A stretch of DNA of 64,000 bases from Qipengyuania marincola. Its GTDB lineage: Bacteria; Pseudomonadota; Alphaproteobacteria; Sphingomonadales; Sphingomonadaceae. This document shows positions 51,741-62,384 of the stretch, piece by piece (within the stretch, counting starts at the first letter, position 1; each line of letters opens with the position of its first letter). The DNA is taken from the NCBI RefSeq assembly GCF_029688625.1, contig NZ_JARULC010000002.1, positions 558,001 through 622,000 of the forward strand, read 5' to 3'. A program made the position numbers and the translations under genes. The notes under the pieces are model-generated. The model worked only from the letters and a program-made list of their open reading frames with translations, did no database searches and was not told the origin of the DNA.

Positions 51741-52672
51741 GTTCCGGCGAAAGCCTCTTCACGCCGCGTAACTTCGGCGCGTTCCTGCTCGTCAGCGTGA
51801 TCTGGGGCGGGACGTGGCTCGTCATCCGCGACCAGATTTCGTCGGTCCCGCCGGCCTGGTCGATCACCTATCGCTTCATCGTGGCGGCGCTTGGCATGTT
51901 CGCGCTTGCCGTGTTTCGCGGCGAGAGCCTGCGCATCGCGCCCGGCGGCTGGCGCTGGGTGTTTGCGCTCGCCCTGTTCCAGTTCTCGCTGAATTTCGGC
52001 TTCGTCTACAATGCGGAGCGGTTCATTACCTCGGGGCTGGTCGCGGTAATGTTCGCCTTGCTCGTGGTGCCGAATGCGGTGCTGGGGCGCATTTTCCTCG
52101 GCCAGCCGATCAGCCGCGAGTTCGTGCTGGGCTCTGCCATCGCGGCCATCGGCGTCGCCATGCTATTTGCGCAGGAATATCGCGCCTCGCCCGCGACTCT
52201 GGCCCAAGTCCTGACCGGCGCAGTTCTGACGATTGGCGGTATTCTCGCGGCCAGCGTGGCCAATATCGTCCAGGCGACGGAAGGTGCCAAGCGGCAGCCG
52301 CTGCTGACACTGCTGGCATGGGCAATGCTGGTCGGCGTGGCGATCAATGCCAGCTTCGCGCTACTGGTTTCCGGACCGCCCGTGTTCGACCAGCGCCCGG
52401 CCTATACACTCGGCATACTGTATCTGGGCCTTGCAGGTTCGGTCGTGACCTTCCCGCTCTATTACGGCCTGGTACGCAAGGTCGGCGCGGGGAAGGCAGC
52501 CTATAGCTCCGTGATCGTGCCGGTCGTGGCAATGATCCTGTCGACGCTGTTCGAGGGGTTCATCTGGGGCCCGCTCCCGGCTGCGGGAGCCGCGATCACG
52601 CTGGTCGGCATGGTCGTGGCCATGCGGGGCCGCGCCGCGCCGCCGCCACGGCGTGCTACTCCTGAGCCTTGA
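51737..52672 (+). CDS. DMT superfamily transporter (EamA type)
   Basis: A 311-residue protein with ten membrane segments in two EamA repeats (about residues 12-145 and 160-300), for example SVIWGGTWLVIRDQI and PLYYGLVRKVGAGKAAYSSV. Members export amino acids or metabolites. The coupling to a threonine aldolase-like gene hints at an amino acid substrate, by inference only. It overlaps the convergent YeeZ-like gene by 17 bases. Confidence 0.88.
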   Translation: MSSGESLFTPRNFGAFLLVSVIWGGTWLVIRDQISSVPPAWSITYRFIVAALGMFALAVFRGESLRIAPGGWRWVFALALFQFSLNFGFVYNAERFITSGLVAVMFALLVVPNAVLGRIFLGQPISREFVLGSAIAAIGVAMLFAQEYRASPATLAQVLTGAVLTIGGILAASVANIVQATEGAKRQPLLTLLAWAMLVGVAINASFALLVSGPPVFDQRPAYTLGILYLGLAGSVVTFPLYYGLVRKVGAGKAAYSSVIVPVVAMILSTLFEGFIWGPLPAAGAAITLVGMVVAMRGRAAPPPRRATPEP

Positions 52673-53441
52673 TCGCAGCGAGACCTTCTCGGAAGGTCGG
52701 ATAGGCAGGCTTCCAGCCCAGTACCCGCTTTGCCTTGCCGTTCGCGACCCTGCGATTTTCCGCATAAAATCCGCGCGCCATTGGCGAGAGGTCGGCCTCG
52801 TCCATCGTCTGGAGCGGCGGCGGTGGCACGTCCAGCAGGCGGCAGGCTTCCTCGATCACCGCATTCTGGCTCGTTGGGAGATCGTCGGCCAGGTTATACG
52901 GACCCGGCGGAGCATCGCTCTCGAGGCAAGCCATGACCCCGCCGACGATATCGTCGACATGCACACGACTGAAGACCTGCCCCGGCAGGTCTATGCGATG
53001 CGCCTTACCCCCGCGGATCCGGTCGAAGGCACTGCGCCCGGGTCCGTAGATGCCCGGCAGGCGAAGAACGCGCGCGCCGTGGTCCAGCCAGCGCGAATCG
53101 CACTCGCTTCGCGCGGTCCGTCGGCCGCCGCCGGTGGGTACCGCCTCGTCGACCCAGGCCCCCTGCCAGTCGCCATAGACGCCGGTCGAGGAGAGATAGC
53201 CGAGCCATTTGCCGGCCAGCGCCCCCGCATAGCGATCGAGCACCGGGTCGCTGCCGTCCGCTGGCGGGACCGAGCTCAACACATAGCTCGAACGCGACAG
53301 GGCCGCTTCGACCGCAGCATTATCGTCGAATGCGACGCTTCCGTCGCTGCCTGTCGCCTCGATCGCCCAGCCTGCCGCGCGCAGCGCTTGCGCAATCCGC
53401 TTGGCCGTGTAGCCGAGACCGAAAATGAACATTCGGGTCAT
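52656..53441 (-). CDS. YeeZ-type NAD(P)-binding reductase/epimerase
   Basis: A 261-residue atypical extended SDR. It has the GLGYTAKRIAQAL nucleotide loop (GxGYxA), YLSSTGVYGDWQGAWVDE, RLPGIYGPGRS and SRVHVDDIVGGVMA. The family is like YeeZ of enterobacteria; its substrate is unknown. It diverges from pepN over 44 bases. Confidence 0.86.
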   Translation of the reverse strand: MTRMFIFGLGYTAKRIAQALRAAGWAIEATGSDGSVAFDDNAAVEAALSRSSYVLSSVPPADGSDPVLDRYAGALAGKWLGYLSSTGVYGDWQGAWVDEAVPTGGGRRTARSECDSRWLDHGARVLRLPGIYGPGRSAFDRIRGGKAHRIDLPGQVFSRVHVDDIVGGVMACLESDAPPGPYNLADDLPTSQNAVIEEACRLLDVPPPPLQTMDEADLSPMARGFYAENRRVANGKAKRVLGWKPAYPTFREGLAAIKAQE

Positions 53442-53485
53442 CGGGGCGTTCTAGCTCACGATCCGCGAAAGCACAGGAAATTCCC

Positions 53486-56137
53486 ATGGATATCGCCCGC
53501 ACGCCTGCCACACCCGACGGCAATCACGAGATGGCCGATGCCGCGCCTTCGCCTCAGGAGCCGGCCACTATCCGACGCGAGGATTACCAGCCTTTCGCAT
53601 GGCTGGTCCCCGAGACGCGGCTCGATTTCGATCTCGGTCTGGAAAGCACGCGCGTCCGCGCAACGCTCACAGTCGCTCCAAACGACAAAGTCGCGCCTTC
53701 GCCCACTATCCGGCTGAATGGCGACGGACTGCAGCCTGCCAGCGTCAAGGTCGACGGCGAGCCGACGCAGAGCTACGTGATGGACGGCGACGACCTGATC
53801 CTGACCCTACCCGCTGGCGCGCACGAGATCGCGATCGAGACCGAGATCCAGCCCGCATCCAATTCGCAGCTGATGGGGCTTTACGCCTCGAACGACATGT
53901 TGTGCACGCAGTGCGAAGCCGAGGGGTTTCGCAGAATCACCTTCTTCCCGGACCGGCCCGACGTCCTGTCGACCTATACCGTGCGCATGCGCGGTCCGAA
54001 GGCGCAACTTCCGGTGCTGCTATGCAACGGGAACCGCGTCGATACAGGCGAGGAGGGCGAGATGCACTGGGCCGAATGGCACGATCCCTGGCCCAAGCCG
54101 TCCTATCTCTTCGCGCTCGTCGCGGGCGATCTTGTGGCGCGCACCAACCATTTCACGACGATGAGCGGACGCAAGGTGGAACTCAACGTCTATGTGCGCG
54201 AGGGCGACCTGCCGCGCACCGAGCATGCGATGGAAAGCCTCAAGCGTTCAATGAAATGGGATGAAGAGACATTTGGGCGCGAATACGATCTCGACCTGTT
54301 CAACATCGTGGCCGTCAGCGATTTCAACATGGGCGCGATGGAGAACAAGGGCCTCAACGTCTTCAACACGAAATACGTGCTTGCCGACCCCGAAACCGCG
54401 ACCGACGGCGATTTCGACGGCATCGAGGGCGTGATCGGGCACGAATACTTCCACAACTGGTCAGGCAATCGCATCACCTGTCGCGACTGGTTCCAGCTCA
54501 GCCTCAAGGAAGGCTTTACGGTCCTGCGCGATCAGCTGTTCAGCGCCGACATGGGCAGCGAACCGGTCAAGCGGATCGAGGACGTCCGTATTTTGCGCAG
54601 CGTCCAGTTTCCAGAAGATTCCGGTCCGCTGGCGCATCCGATCCGGCCGGATTCCTATCGCGAGATCAACAACTTCTACACGGCGACGGTCTACAACAAG
54701 GGTGCCGAAGTCATACGCATGATGCGCACCATGGCGGGCACCGAACGTTTCCGTGAAGGGACCGATCTCTATTTCGAACGCCATGATGGCGAGGCCGCGA
54801 CCTGCGAAGATTTCGTGACATCGATCGAGGATGGCGCAGGGCTCGACCTGAAGCAGTTCCGCCTGTGGTATTCGCAGGCCGGCACGCCCCAGGTAACGGC
54901 GCGCCTGACGCATGAAGGGCAGACCGCTCGGCTCGAACTCTCGCAGAGCGTGCCCCCCACGCCGGGCCAATCCGACAAGAAACCGATGCCGATCCCGCTC
55001 AAGATCGCTCTGTTCGATCGCAGCAGCGGCTCCCATCGTGGAGAAGAGCTCGTGGTGCTCGACGAGGCACGGCGCGAACTGACGTTCGAGGGCTTCGATG
55101 CGCCGCCGGTCCTGTCGATAAACCGCACATTTTCCGCGCCGGTCACGATCGACCGCGACATTCCGCGCGACGATCTCGTCTTTCTGGCGGCACGCGACGA
55201 TGATCCTTTCGCCCGCTACGAGGCGATGCAGGAACTGATGGCCGGCTATCTGGTGGCCGCGGCAGGTGGTGGCCTCGCCGAAGACCAGCGCGAAGCGGCA
55301 GTCGGAGATATCGCCGGGGCTATGCGCGCCGTGCTGACGGATGGCGCGCTGGACGATCTGATGCGTGGCGAATTGATGATGCTTCCGAGCCAGACCTATC
55401 TTGCAGAACAGATGCTGGTCGCCGATCCAGGCCGCATACACGAGGAGCGCGAGGCGTTGAAGGCGCAGCTCGGGAGACGTCTGCGCGAGGAATTGCATCG
55501 GCTCTACGACCGGGCCGAACAATTGCCATATTCACTCGATCTGGCTGCGCGCGGTGCGCGCAAGGTAAAGACGCAAGTGCTGGTTCTGGCCGCGGCGAGC
55601 GATCCGGAAAAAGCGGTCGAGCTTGCGGCCCACCAGTACGACCGGGCCGATAACATGACCGACAGGCAGGGCGCGCTGATGGTGCTTGCCGGTACGCAGA
55701 GCCCCGAACGCACCACCCGCCTGCTCGATTTCTATAATCGCCATCGAGACAATGCACTTGTGGTCGACAAATGGTTCGCGCTTCAGGCATCTTCCCTTCA
55801 TCCCCAGGTGATAGAGCACGTGAAGTCGCTGGCCGATCACGCCGAATTCACGCTGAAGAACCCCAATCGCGTGCGGTCGCTCTACATGGCATTTGCAGGC
55901 AATCCCCACGCTTTTCACGATGCGAGCGGGGAAGGGTATCGCCTGATTGCCGACCTCATTCTCGAGCTCGATCCGATCAATCCGCAGACCGCGGCGCGCT
56001 TCGTACCCCCGCTCGGTCGCTGGCGGCGGATCGAATCGGGCCGTTCCGCCCTTATGCGCGAACAGCTGGAACGGATCGCCGCCGCGCCGAAGCTGTCCCG
56101 CGACACCTACGAACAGGTCACTCGCTCGCTTGGCTGA
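53486..56137 (+). CDS. pepN: Aminopeptidase N
   Basis: An 883-residue M1 metallopeptidase, the usual length. Motifs: GAMENKGLN near residue 285 for the substrate N-terminus, the zinc site HEYFHNWSGNR with the downstream glutamate in SLKEGFTVLRDQ, and the catalytic tyrosine in TATVYNKGAEVIRMM. It trims N-terminal residues from peptides in the cytosol. The stop lies within the start of the YfiH-like gene. Confidence 0.95.
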   Translation: MDIARTPATPDGNHEMADAAPSPQEPATIRREDYQPFAWLVPETRLDFDLGLESTRVRATLTVAPNDKVAPSPTIRLNGDGLQPASVKVDGEPTQSYVMDGDDLILTLPAGAHEIAIETEIQPASNSQLMGLYASNDMLCTQCEAEGFRRITFFPDRPDVLSTYTVRMRGPKAQLPVLLCNGNRVDTGEEGEMHWAEWHDPWPKPSYLFALVAGDLVARTNHFTTMSGRKVELNVYVREGDLPRTEHAMESLKRSMKWDEETFGREYDLDLFNIVAVSDFNMGAMENKGLNVFNTKYVLADPETATDGDFDGIEGVIGHEYFHNWSGNRITCRDWFQLSLKEGFTVLRDQLFSADMGSEPVKRIEDVRILRSVQFPEDSGPLAHPIRPDSYREINNFYTATVYNKGAEVIRMMRTMAGTERFREGTDLYFERHDGEAATCEDFVTSIEDGAGLDLKQFRLWYSQAGTPQVTARLTHEGQTARLELSQSVPPTPGQSDKKPMPIPLKIALFDRSSGSHRGEELVVLDEARRELTFEGFDAPPVLSINRTFSAPVTIDRDIPRDDLVFLAARDDDPFARYEAMQELMAGYLVAAAGGGLAEDQREAAVGDIAGAMRAVLTDGALDDLMRGELMMLPSQTYLAEQMLVADPGRIHEEREALKAQLGRRLREELHRLYDRAEQLPYSLDLAARGARKVKTQVLVLAAASDPEKAVELAAHQYDRADNMTDRQGALMVLAGTQSPERTTRLLDFYNRHRDNALVVDKWFALQASSLHPQVIEHVKSLADHAEFTLKNPNRVRSLYMAFAGNPHAFHDASGEGYRLIADLILELDPINPQTAARFVPPLGRWRRIESGRSALMREQLERIAAAPKLSRDTYEQVTRSLG

Positions 56138-56792
56138 AGTCGTGACATCGTCCGCCCTGGATGGCGTGCCACACGCGTTTTCGACGCGCGAGGAACTCGA
56201 CCTTGCTGGTATCTTGCCCGACGGCGTTCTCGTCCGCGTGCGCCAGGTGCATTCTGCGCATGTAGTCTTCGCACAGGATGCGATGGCGACTGCGCCTGAA
56301 GCCGATGCGATCGTGACCGATCGGCCGGGCCTTCTGCTCGGCATCGTCACCGCCGATTGCGCGCCGGTACTGCTGTATGACAGCGAAGCGGCCGTAGTTG
56401 GCGCAGCGCATGCTGGATGGCGCGGCACAGTGAGCGGTGTGCTCGAGAATACGGTAGAGGCGATGCAGCGGGTTGGCGCCAAGCCGGAACGGATGGTGGC
56501 GGTTATCGGACCGACGATCGCACAGGCCAGCTACGAGGTCGACCAAGCCTTTCGCAACCGCTTCACTGCCAAGGAACAGGCGCGCTTCTTCGAATGTGGG
56601 CGCCCGCAACACTGGCAGTTCGATCTTCCGGCTTATGCCGCCCACCGTCTGGGCGAGGCCGGTGTCGGGACGATCGAGGATTGTGGCGAGGATACCTACA
56701 CCCAGCCAGCGCGCTTCCATTCCTTTCGCCGGGCGACCCATCGCGGTGAAGAAACCAATGGGCGGCAATTGAGCGTGATTGGCCTGCGCTGA
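56130..56792 (+). CDS. pgeF: YfiH/PgeF-type multicopper purine nucleosidase-like protein
   Basis: A 220-residue YfiH/LACC1 family protein. The active-site set is present: VHSAHV (first histidine), TADCAPVLL (cysteine) and HAGWRG (second histidine). Members have purine nucleoside phosphorylase or deaminase activity, and in E. coli PgeF edits peptidoglycan precursors that contain L-Ser in place of L-Ala. The start is taken as a TTG at 56130, which gives the common MAEV opening and overlaps pepN by eight bases; a GTG at 56142 is the alternative. Confidence 0.87.
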   Translation: MAEVVTSSALDGVPHAFSTREELDLAGILPDGVLVRVRQVHSAHVVFAQDAMATAPEADAIVTDRPGLLLGIVTADCAPVLLYDSEAAVVGAAHAGWRGTVSGVLENTVEAMQRVGAKPERMVAVIGPTIAQASYEVDQAFRNRFTAKEQARFFECGRPQHWQFDLPAYAAHRLGEAGVGTIEDCGEDTYTQPARFHSFRRATHRGEETNGRQLSVIGLR

Positions 56793-56815
56793 TGATTGCA
56801 TGGCACAGCACAGCG

Positions 56816-56839
56816 CTTGCCAAAATCGCGGTTGGCAAG
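56816..56839. other. Inverted repeat upstream of petABC
   Basis: Perfect eight-base arms CTTGCCAA / TTGGCAAG with an eight-base spacer lie 23 bases after the YfiH-like gene stop. Without a U-tract it could be a weak terminator or an operator for the bc1 operon. The remaining 170 bases up to petA show no gene. Confidence 0.4.
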
Positions 56840-57010
56840 GGCGCGCGGAGCCGCTAGAGGCCCAGCCAAACCGGCTTGCCCGGGGCTTTCACGCACGCAT
56901 CCTTCTTCGATCTGCGTTTGGGCTCGCCAGGCGAACGGTATCAGGTGAGATTGGCAGGGGCGGCCCGATCGGCGGCCCTTGCGTCGAAAAGCAGGCAAGG
57001 CACAGCGCTG

Positions 57011-57583
57011 ATGGCAGATACGGCTGCAACCGCAAATCCAGAAACGACCGAAGATACGGGCGATGGCGTGCGCCGTCGCGACTTCCTCGACATCGCCGCG
57101 GTCAGCGCGGCCGGCGTCGGCGGTCTGGCAGTGCTGTATCCGCTAATCAGCCAGATGGCGCCGTCGAAGGACGTGCTCGCAGCCAGCACGACCGAAGTCG
57201 ACGTGTCGGCAATCCAGCCGGGTCAGGCGATCAAGGCGGTGTTCCGCAAGCAGCCGCTGTTCGTGCGTCGCCTGACGCCGGAAGAAATCGCTGCGGCCAA
57301 TGCCACGCCTGCCAGCTCCTTGCGCGATCCGGAAACTCTCGCCGACCGCACGCAGGAAGGTCATCAGGACATGCTGGTGACCATGGGCGTGTGCACCCAT
57401 CTCGGTTGCGTGCCGCTGGGCGCCGCCGAGGGCGAGGTGAAGGGCGAATTCGGCGGCTATTTCTGCCCCTGCCACGGGTCGCACTACGACACCGCCGGGC
57501 GTATCCGCAAAGGTCCGGCGCCCACCAATCTCGAAGTGCCGGAATACACTTTCACCTCCGACACCACCATCCAGGTCGGCTGA
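57011..57583 (+). CDS. petA: Ubiquinol-cytochrome c reductase iron-sulfur (Rieske) subunit
   Basis: A 190-residue Rieske protein. A twin-arginine-like start ([18 protein letters not shown]) leads into the single membrane anchor (about residues 25-45). The 2Fe-2S ligands are CTHLGC and CPCHGS. It moves electrons from ubiquinol to cytochrome c1. The ATG at 57011 starts the conserved protein; the earlier open frame is non-coding. Confidence 0.96.
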   Translation: MADTAATANPETTEDTGDGVRRRDFLDIAAVSAAGVGGLAVLYPLISQMAPSKDVLAASTTEVDVSAIQPGQAIKAVFRKQPLFVRRLTPEEIAAANATPASSLRDPETLADRTQEGHQDMLVTMGVCTHLGCVPLGAAEGEVKGEFGGYFCPCHGSHYDTAGRIRKGPAPTNLEVPEYTFTSDTTIQVG

Positions 57584-57606
57584 GCCAAGAGACGAGAGAT
57601 ACGAGT

Positions 57607-58923
57607 ATGAGCTTTCCCTGGGCCAAGGAATATACCCCCTCCAACGGGGTGACGAAGTTCCTCGACGAGAAGCTGCCGCTGCCGCGCCTCGTCTACAATG
57701 CGGTTGGCGCCGGCTATCCCGTGCCGCGAAACCTCAGCTATTTCTGGAATTTCGGCGTCCTTGCCGGCTTCTTCCTCGTGCTGCAGATCGTCACTGGCAT
57801 CATCCTCGCGATGCATTATGCCGCCAACGCGCAGGTCGCCTTCGCGACGACCGAGCACATCATGCGTAACGTCAACTGGGGCTGGCTGATGCGCTATGCC
57901 CACGCGAACGGGGCCAGCTTCTTCTTCATCGTCGTCTACCTGCACATCTTCCGCGGCTTCTATTACAGCTCGTACAAGGCCCCGCGCGAGATGATCTGGC
58001 TGCTCGGCGTCACGATTTTCCTGCTGATGATGGCGACCGCCTTCATGGGCTATGTCCTGCCCTGGGGCCAGATGAGCTTCTGGGGAGCCAAAGTCATCAC
58101 CGGCCTGTTCGGCGCGATCCCGCTGGTCGGCGAGCCGATCCAGATCTGGCTGCTGGGCGGTTATGCGCCCGACAATGCCGCGCTGAACCGTTTCTTCAGC
58201 CTGCACTTCCTGCTGCCGTTCGTAATCGCGGGCTGTGTGATCCTGCACATCTGGGCACTGCACATCCCGGGCTCGTCGAACCCGACCGGCGTCGAGATCA
58301 AGAGCGAGAGCGACACGCTGCCCTTCCACCCGTATTACACGGTGAAGGACGGCTTCGGCCTCGGCGTGGCGCTGCTGGTGTTCTTCAGCCTCGTCTTCTT
58401 CCTGCCGAACGCTCTGGGCCACCCGGACAACTATATCGAGGCCAACCCGCTTTCGACCCCCGCGCATATCGTACCCGAATGGTATTTCTGGCCGTTCTAC
58501 GCGATCCTGCGCGCCTTTACCGGCGATCTCACCATTCCGTTCACCGGCGTGGTTCTGATCGAGGCCAAGCTGCTCGGCGTGCTCGCTATGTTCGGCTCCA
58601 TCCTGCTGTGGTTCATCCTGCCCTGGCTCGACAAGTCGCCGGTGCGCAGCGGCCACTATCGTCCGCTGTTCCGCAAGTTCTTCTGGTTCGGCCTGATCCC
58701 CGCGATGATCGTGCTGTTCATCTGCGGCGGCGCTCCGGCGGAAGAGCCCTATGTCATGCTCAGCCAGCTGGCGACGGCTTACTATTTCCTGCACTTCCTC
58801 GTCATCCTGCCGATCGTCGGGCAGATCGAGAAGCCGGAGCCGCTACCCTATTCGATTACCGAAGCCGTGCTCGGCTCGGACAAGAAGGCCGTGCTCGGCG
58901 AAAATGCTTCGCCGGCCGTCTAA
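57607..58923 (+). CDS. petB: Ubiquinol-cytochrome c reductase cytochrome b subunit
   Basis: A 438-residue membrane subunit with eight or more helices. The heme-ligand histidine pairs lie in helix 2 ([18 protein letters not shown]) and helix 4 ([17 protein letters not shown]), each pair 13-14 residues apart. The quinol-oxidation motif [13 protein letters not shown] is present. It is the second gene of petABC, 23 bases after petA. Confidence 0.97.
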   Translation: MSFPWAKEYTPSNGVTKFLDEKLPLPRLVYNAVGAGYPVPRNLSYFWNFGVLAGFFLVLQIVTGIILAMHYAANAQVAFATTEHIMRNVNWGWLMRYAHANGASFFFIVVYLHIFRGFYYSSYKAPREMIWLLGVTIFLLMMATAFMGYVLPWGQMSFWGAKVITGLFGAIPLVGEPIQIWLLGGYAPDNAALNRFFSLHFLLPFVIAGCVILHIWALHIPGSSNPTGVEIKSESDTLPFHPYYTVKDGFGLGVALLVFFSLVFFLPNALGHPDNYIEANPLSTPAHIVPEWYFWPFYAILRAFTGDLTIPFTGVVLIEAKLLGVLAMFGSILLWFILPWLDKSPVRSGHYRPLFRKFFWFGLIPAMIVLFICGGAPAEEPYVMLSQLATAYYFLHFLVILPIVGQIEKPEPLPYSITEAVLGSDKKAVLGENASPAV

Positions 58924-58941
58924 GCGAGTACGAGAAAGATA

Positions 58942-59808
58942 ATGACAAAGCTTCTCAGCATCCGTGTTGTCGCCATCCTGATCGGTATCGGTCTGGCGGT
59001 CACCGTCCTGTTCTGGTCGCTGGTTCCCGGGGTGATCGCATTCGTGACCGAGGGTCAGGCGGAGCATCTGCCGTACGAAGAACCGCGCGACTTCGACTTC
59101 TCGTTCGATGGTCCCTTTGGCAAATGGGATGTCCAGCAGCTTCAGCGCGGTCTGAAAGTCTATGATGAGGTCTGCTCGGCATGTCACAGCCTGAAATATG
59201 TGGCATTCCGCAACCTGTCGGAGCTTGGCTATGACGAGAGCCAGGTGAAAGCCTATGCCGCCGCTAAGCAGGTGCCCGGCATCGACCCGAACACTGGCGA
59301 GGCAACGACGCGGCCGGGTCTTCCGACCGATTATTTCCCCTCGCCCTATCCGAACAATGTCGCTGCGGCCGCTGCCAACAACAATGCGATCCCGCCCGAT
59401 CTTTCGCTGATCACCAAGGCGCGCGGTGATGGGACAAATTACGTGGCTTCGCTTCTTTCGGGCTACCAGGAGCCGAGCGCCGAACTGTTGGCAGAGCATC
59501 CCGAAGCAGCTCCGGGACCGGGTCTTTATCACAACCCCTATTTCCCCAATCTCAACCTCGCGATGGCGCCGCCGATCACGATGGACGGGCAGGTGACCTA
59601 TGACGACGGCACCGAAGCGACGATCGAGCAGATGTCGATCGACGTGGCAGCCTTCCTGACCTGGACGGCCGAGCCGACTCTCATCCAGCGCAAGCAGACC
59701 GGCTGGCCGGTCCTGATCTTCCTCCTGTTCGCCACCGTCCTCGCCTATCTGTCGAAAAACCAGATCTGGGCGGCGGTGAAGCCGAAGAAGAACAAGAAGT
59801 CGGACTGA
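58942..59808 (+). CDS. petC: Cytochrome c1
   Basis: A 288-residue heme protein with an N-terminal signal/anchor (residues 8-30), the heme-attachment site VCSACHSLKY near residue 78, the axial methionine in NLAMAPPI near residue 210 and a C-terminal membrane anchor (about 255-275). It receives electrons from the Rieske protein. It ends petABC. Confidence 0.96.
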   Translation: MTKLLSIRVVAILIGIGLAVTVLFWSLVPGVIAFVTEGQAEHLPYEEPRDFDFSFDGPFGKWDVQQLQRGLKVYDEVCSACHSLKYVAFRNLSELGYDESQVKAYAAAKQVPGIDPNTGEATTRPGLPTDYFPSPYPNNVAAAAANNNAIPPDLSLITKARGDGTNYVASLLSGYQEPSAELLAEHPEAAPGPGLYHNPYFPNLNLAMAPPITMDGQVTYDDGTEATIEQMSIDVAAFLTWTAEPTLIQRKQTGWPVLIFLLFATVLAYLSKNQIWAAVKPKKNKKSD

Positions 59809-59834
59809 TCTTCGCCCAAACCACCATTCGAAGC

Positions 59835-59868
59835 GCCCCTCCATCCCTCGGGATGCGAGGGGCTTTTT
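59835..59868 (+). terminator. Rho-independent terminator of petABC
   Basis: A two-part stem (GCCCCTC / GAGGGGC and ATCCC / GGGAT, with a small internal bulge) followed by five T residues, 27 bases after the petC stop and before apt. Confidence 0.9.
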
Positions 59869-59887
59869 CGTTCGGACTATCGAACGC

Positions 59888-60418
59888 ATGACGCCTGACG
59901 AACTCAAGGCGCTGGTTCGCACGATCCCTGATTTTCCAAAAAGCGGCATCCAGTTTCGCGACATCACCACCCTTATCGGGCATGGCGCCGGATTTTCAGC
60001 CAGCGTGGACTGGCTCGCGAGCCAGGTGGCTGGAAACAGCGCCATCGCCGGGATGGAGGCGCGCGGCTTCATTTTCGGCGCCGCAGTGGCGGCTCGCCTC
60101 GGCCTGCCGTTTCTCCCCATCCGCAAGCCGGGCAAGTTACCCTGCGATGTTATCGGGGTCGATTATGAGCTCGAATACGGAATGGACCGGCTGGAGCTCG
60201 ATCCTGGCGCCATATCGCCGGGCCAGACCGTCGCGATCGTCGACGACCTGCTCGCCACCGGCGGGACTGCGCGCGCCGCGACAGCCCTGTTGCGCAAGGC
60301 CGGTGCCGAAGTAGATACAGCCGCCTTCGTCATCGATCTTCCCGACCTTGGCGGCAGCCGTTCGCTCACCGACGAAGCGGTTTCCGTCCGCGCGTTGATG
60401 GCCTTTGAGGGAGAGTAG
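59888..60418 (+). CDS. apt: Adenine phosphoribosyltransferase
   Basis: A 176-residue purine salvage enzyme that makes AMP from adenine and PRPP. It has PDFPKSGIQFRDITTLIG at the start, GMEARGFIFGAAVA and the PRPP loop IVDDLLATGGTARAA. It stands alone behind the petABC terminator. Confidence 0.95.
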   Translation: MTPDELKALVRTIPDFPKSGIQFRDITTLIGHGAGFSASVDWLASQVAGNSAIAGMEARGFIFGAAVAARLGLPFLPIRKPGKLPCDVIGVDYELEYGMDRLELDPGAISPGQTVAIVDDLLATGGTARAATALLRKAGAEVDTAAFVIDLPDLGGSRSLTDEAVSVRALMAFEGE

Positions 60419-60515
60419 CAAGGGGCCGGCCTGGATATTTTACGCCGCTCGGGCATTCAAGGGTGACACAAAAGCGCGGCACAGGCACGACTAAGGCCGC
60501 GGAATTGCGAGGGGC

Positions 60516-62384
60516 ATGGAACAAACACTTGTCATAGCGATGGTCGGCATCCTCGGTATCGGGGCGCAATGGCTTGCCTGGCGGACCGGATGGCCCGCCA
60601 TCGTGCTCATGCTTGCCGCAGGCTTCATGGCGGGGCCGGTTCTCGGCGTTTTCGATCCCGAGCATGCTTTCGGCAGCCTGCTGGAACCGATGGTGGCAGT
60701 AGGGGTCGCACTGATCCTGTTCGAAGGCGGCCTGAGCCTCGATTTTCGCGAATTACGCCACACCGGTCGCGCGGTCATTCGCCTGGCGACAGTCGGCGTA
60801 GCCCTTGGCTGGCTGTTTGGTGCGCTCGCTGGCATCTATATTGCCGGCCTTGCCCCGGAAGTCGCGATTCTGTTCGGCGGCATTCTGGTCGTAACCGGGC
60901 CCACCGTGGTCATCCCGCTCCTCCGGCAGAGTTCGGTCAAGTCGCGTCCCGCCTCGATCCTCAAATGGGAAGCGATCGTCAACGACCCCACGGGCGCGCT
61001 GTGCGCGGTTGTCGCCTATGAGTATTTCCGCAAAGTCGCGGAAAGCCCGAATGCGACCCTGTTCGAAGTGGTGCCACCGCTCATCATTGCGGCCGTGATC
61101 GCCGGCCTGATCGGCTATGTCGCGGCGCTGGCGATTGCGTGGTCCTTCCCGCGCGGTGCCGTGCCGGAATATCTGAAGGTCCCGGTACTGCTCACGACCG
61201 TCATCTGCGTCTTCGTGATCTCCAATCTCATCGAGCACGAGGCAGGCCTTGTCGCGGTGACAGTGATGGGCGTGGCGCTCGCCAACATGAACGTCTCCAG
61301 TTTGAGGAGCATTCATCCGTTCAAGGAGAACGTGGCTGTTCTCCTGGTGTCGGGGATATTCATCCTGCTGTCCGCTTCGCTCGAGCCGGCCGATATCAGA
61401 TACATGAACTGGCAAATTGGCCTCTTCCTGCTCGCGTTGCTGTTCCTCGTGCGGCCGGCGACCATCCTCCTCAGCCTGCTGGGCACCAGCATTCCGTGGA
61501 ACGAGCGGCTCTTCCTCGCCTGGATTGCGCCACGCGGTATCGTGTTGGTTGCCATCTCTGGCCTGTTTGCCCTGCGCCTGTCGGAGCTTGGATTCAGCGA
61601 CGGAAACCTGCTGATCGGCCTCAGCTTCGCGGTCGTCGTGGTCACGATCGTGGCCCACGGTTTCACGATCGACCTTGTCGCCCGCTGGCTGAAGGTAAAA
61701 GGCGCGACACGCCCAGGCATATTGATCGTCGGCAGTACACCATGGACGATTGCGCTGGCCGAACAGATGCGCGATCTGAAAGCCCCGGTGCTGATCGTCG
61801 ATGCCAGCTGGCAACGTCTCGGCCTCGCGCGGCAGAAGGGCGTGCCATTCTATCACGGCGAAATCCTCAATGAGGCAACCGAGCACAATCTTGAACTAGC
61901 GCCCTACCAGAACCTTGTCGCGGCAACCGAAAACGAGGCGTATAATGCGCTCGTTTGCAATGAATTTGCCCATGAGATCGGCCGTGACAAGGTATTCCAG
62001 CTCGGCGAATCCGCGGATGGCGACGACAAGCACGCGCTGCCCATCGGGTTGCGGGGTCGCGCCCTGTTCGAATCCGGCTTCGGCGTGGAAGACGTCAACC
62101 AGCGCCGTGCCCAAGGCTGGGTATTCCGCAAGACGAAGCTGTCCGACGAGTTTGATTTCGAGGCCGCACGCGAGCGACTGCCGGACGCAGCCAATATGCT
62201 GCTGCTGATGCGTGAAGACGGCACGATCCGCTTTTTCACTCACGCCGCGAGGCCCGAGCCGCGTGCAGGCGACACGATCATCAGCTTTTCCCCGCCGCAG
62301 GACCGCAGCCCTGAAGATGCGGCTGCCAAGCGGGCAAACAAGAAGAAAAAGCCGCGCGAAGACGGCAAGGAGGCTCCGGCATGA
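60516..62384 (+). CDS. Cation/proton antiporter with C-terminal regulatory region (CPA family)
   Basis: A 622-residue protein. The N-terminal 400 residues hold about 12 membrane segments, including VGVALILFEGGLSLDF and the conserved IVNDPTGALCAVVA, where NDP carries the transport aspartate. The cytosolic tail (about 405-600) has a TrkA-N-like fold (GILIVGSTPWTIALAEQM) with a non-standard glycine loop. The end is lysine-rich. It would exchange sodium or potassium for protons. Its stop overlaps the start of an OmpA lipoprotein gene. Confidence 0.88.
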   Translation: MEQTLVIAMVGILGIGAQWLAWRTGWPAIVLMLAAGFMAGPVLGVFDPEHAFGSLLEPMVAVGVALILFEGGLSLDFRELRHTGRAVIRLATVGVALGWLFGALAGIYIAGLAPEVAILFGGILVVTGPTVVIPLLRQSSVKSRPASILKWEAIVNDPTGALCAVVAYEYFRKVAESPNATLFEVVPPLIIAAVIAGLIGYVAALAIAWSFPRGAVPEYLKVPVLLTTVICVFVISNLIEHEAGLVAVTVMGVALANMNVSSLRSIHPFKENVAVLLVSGIFILLSASLEPADIRYMNWQIGLFLLALLFLVRPATILLSLLGTSIPWNERLFLAWIAPRGIVLVAISGLFALRLSELGFSDGNLLIGLSFAVVVVTIVAHGFTIDLVARWLKVKGATRPGILIVGSTPWTIALAEQMRDLKAPVLIVDASWQRLGLARQKGVPFYHGEILNEATEHNLELAPYQNLVAATENEAYNALVCNEFAHEIGRDKVFQLGESADGDDKHALPIGLRGRALFESGFGVEDVNQRRAQGWVFRKTKLSDEFDFEAARERLPDAANMLLLMREDGTIRFFTHAARPEPRAGDTIISFSPPQDRSPEDAAAKRANKKKKPREDGKEAPA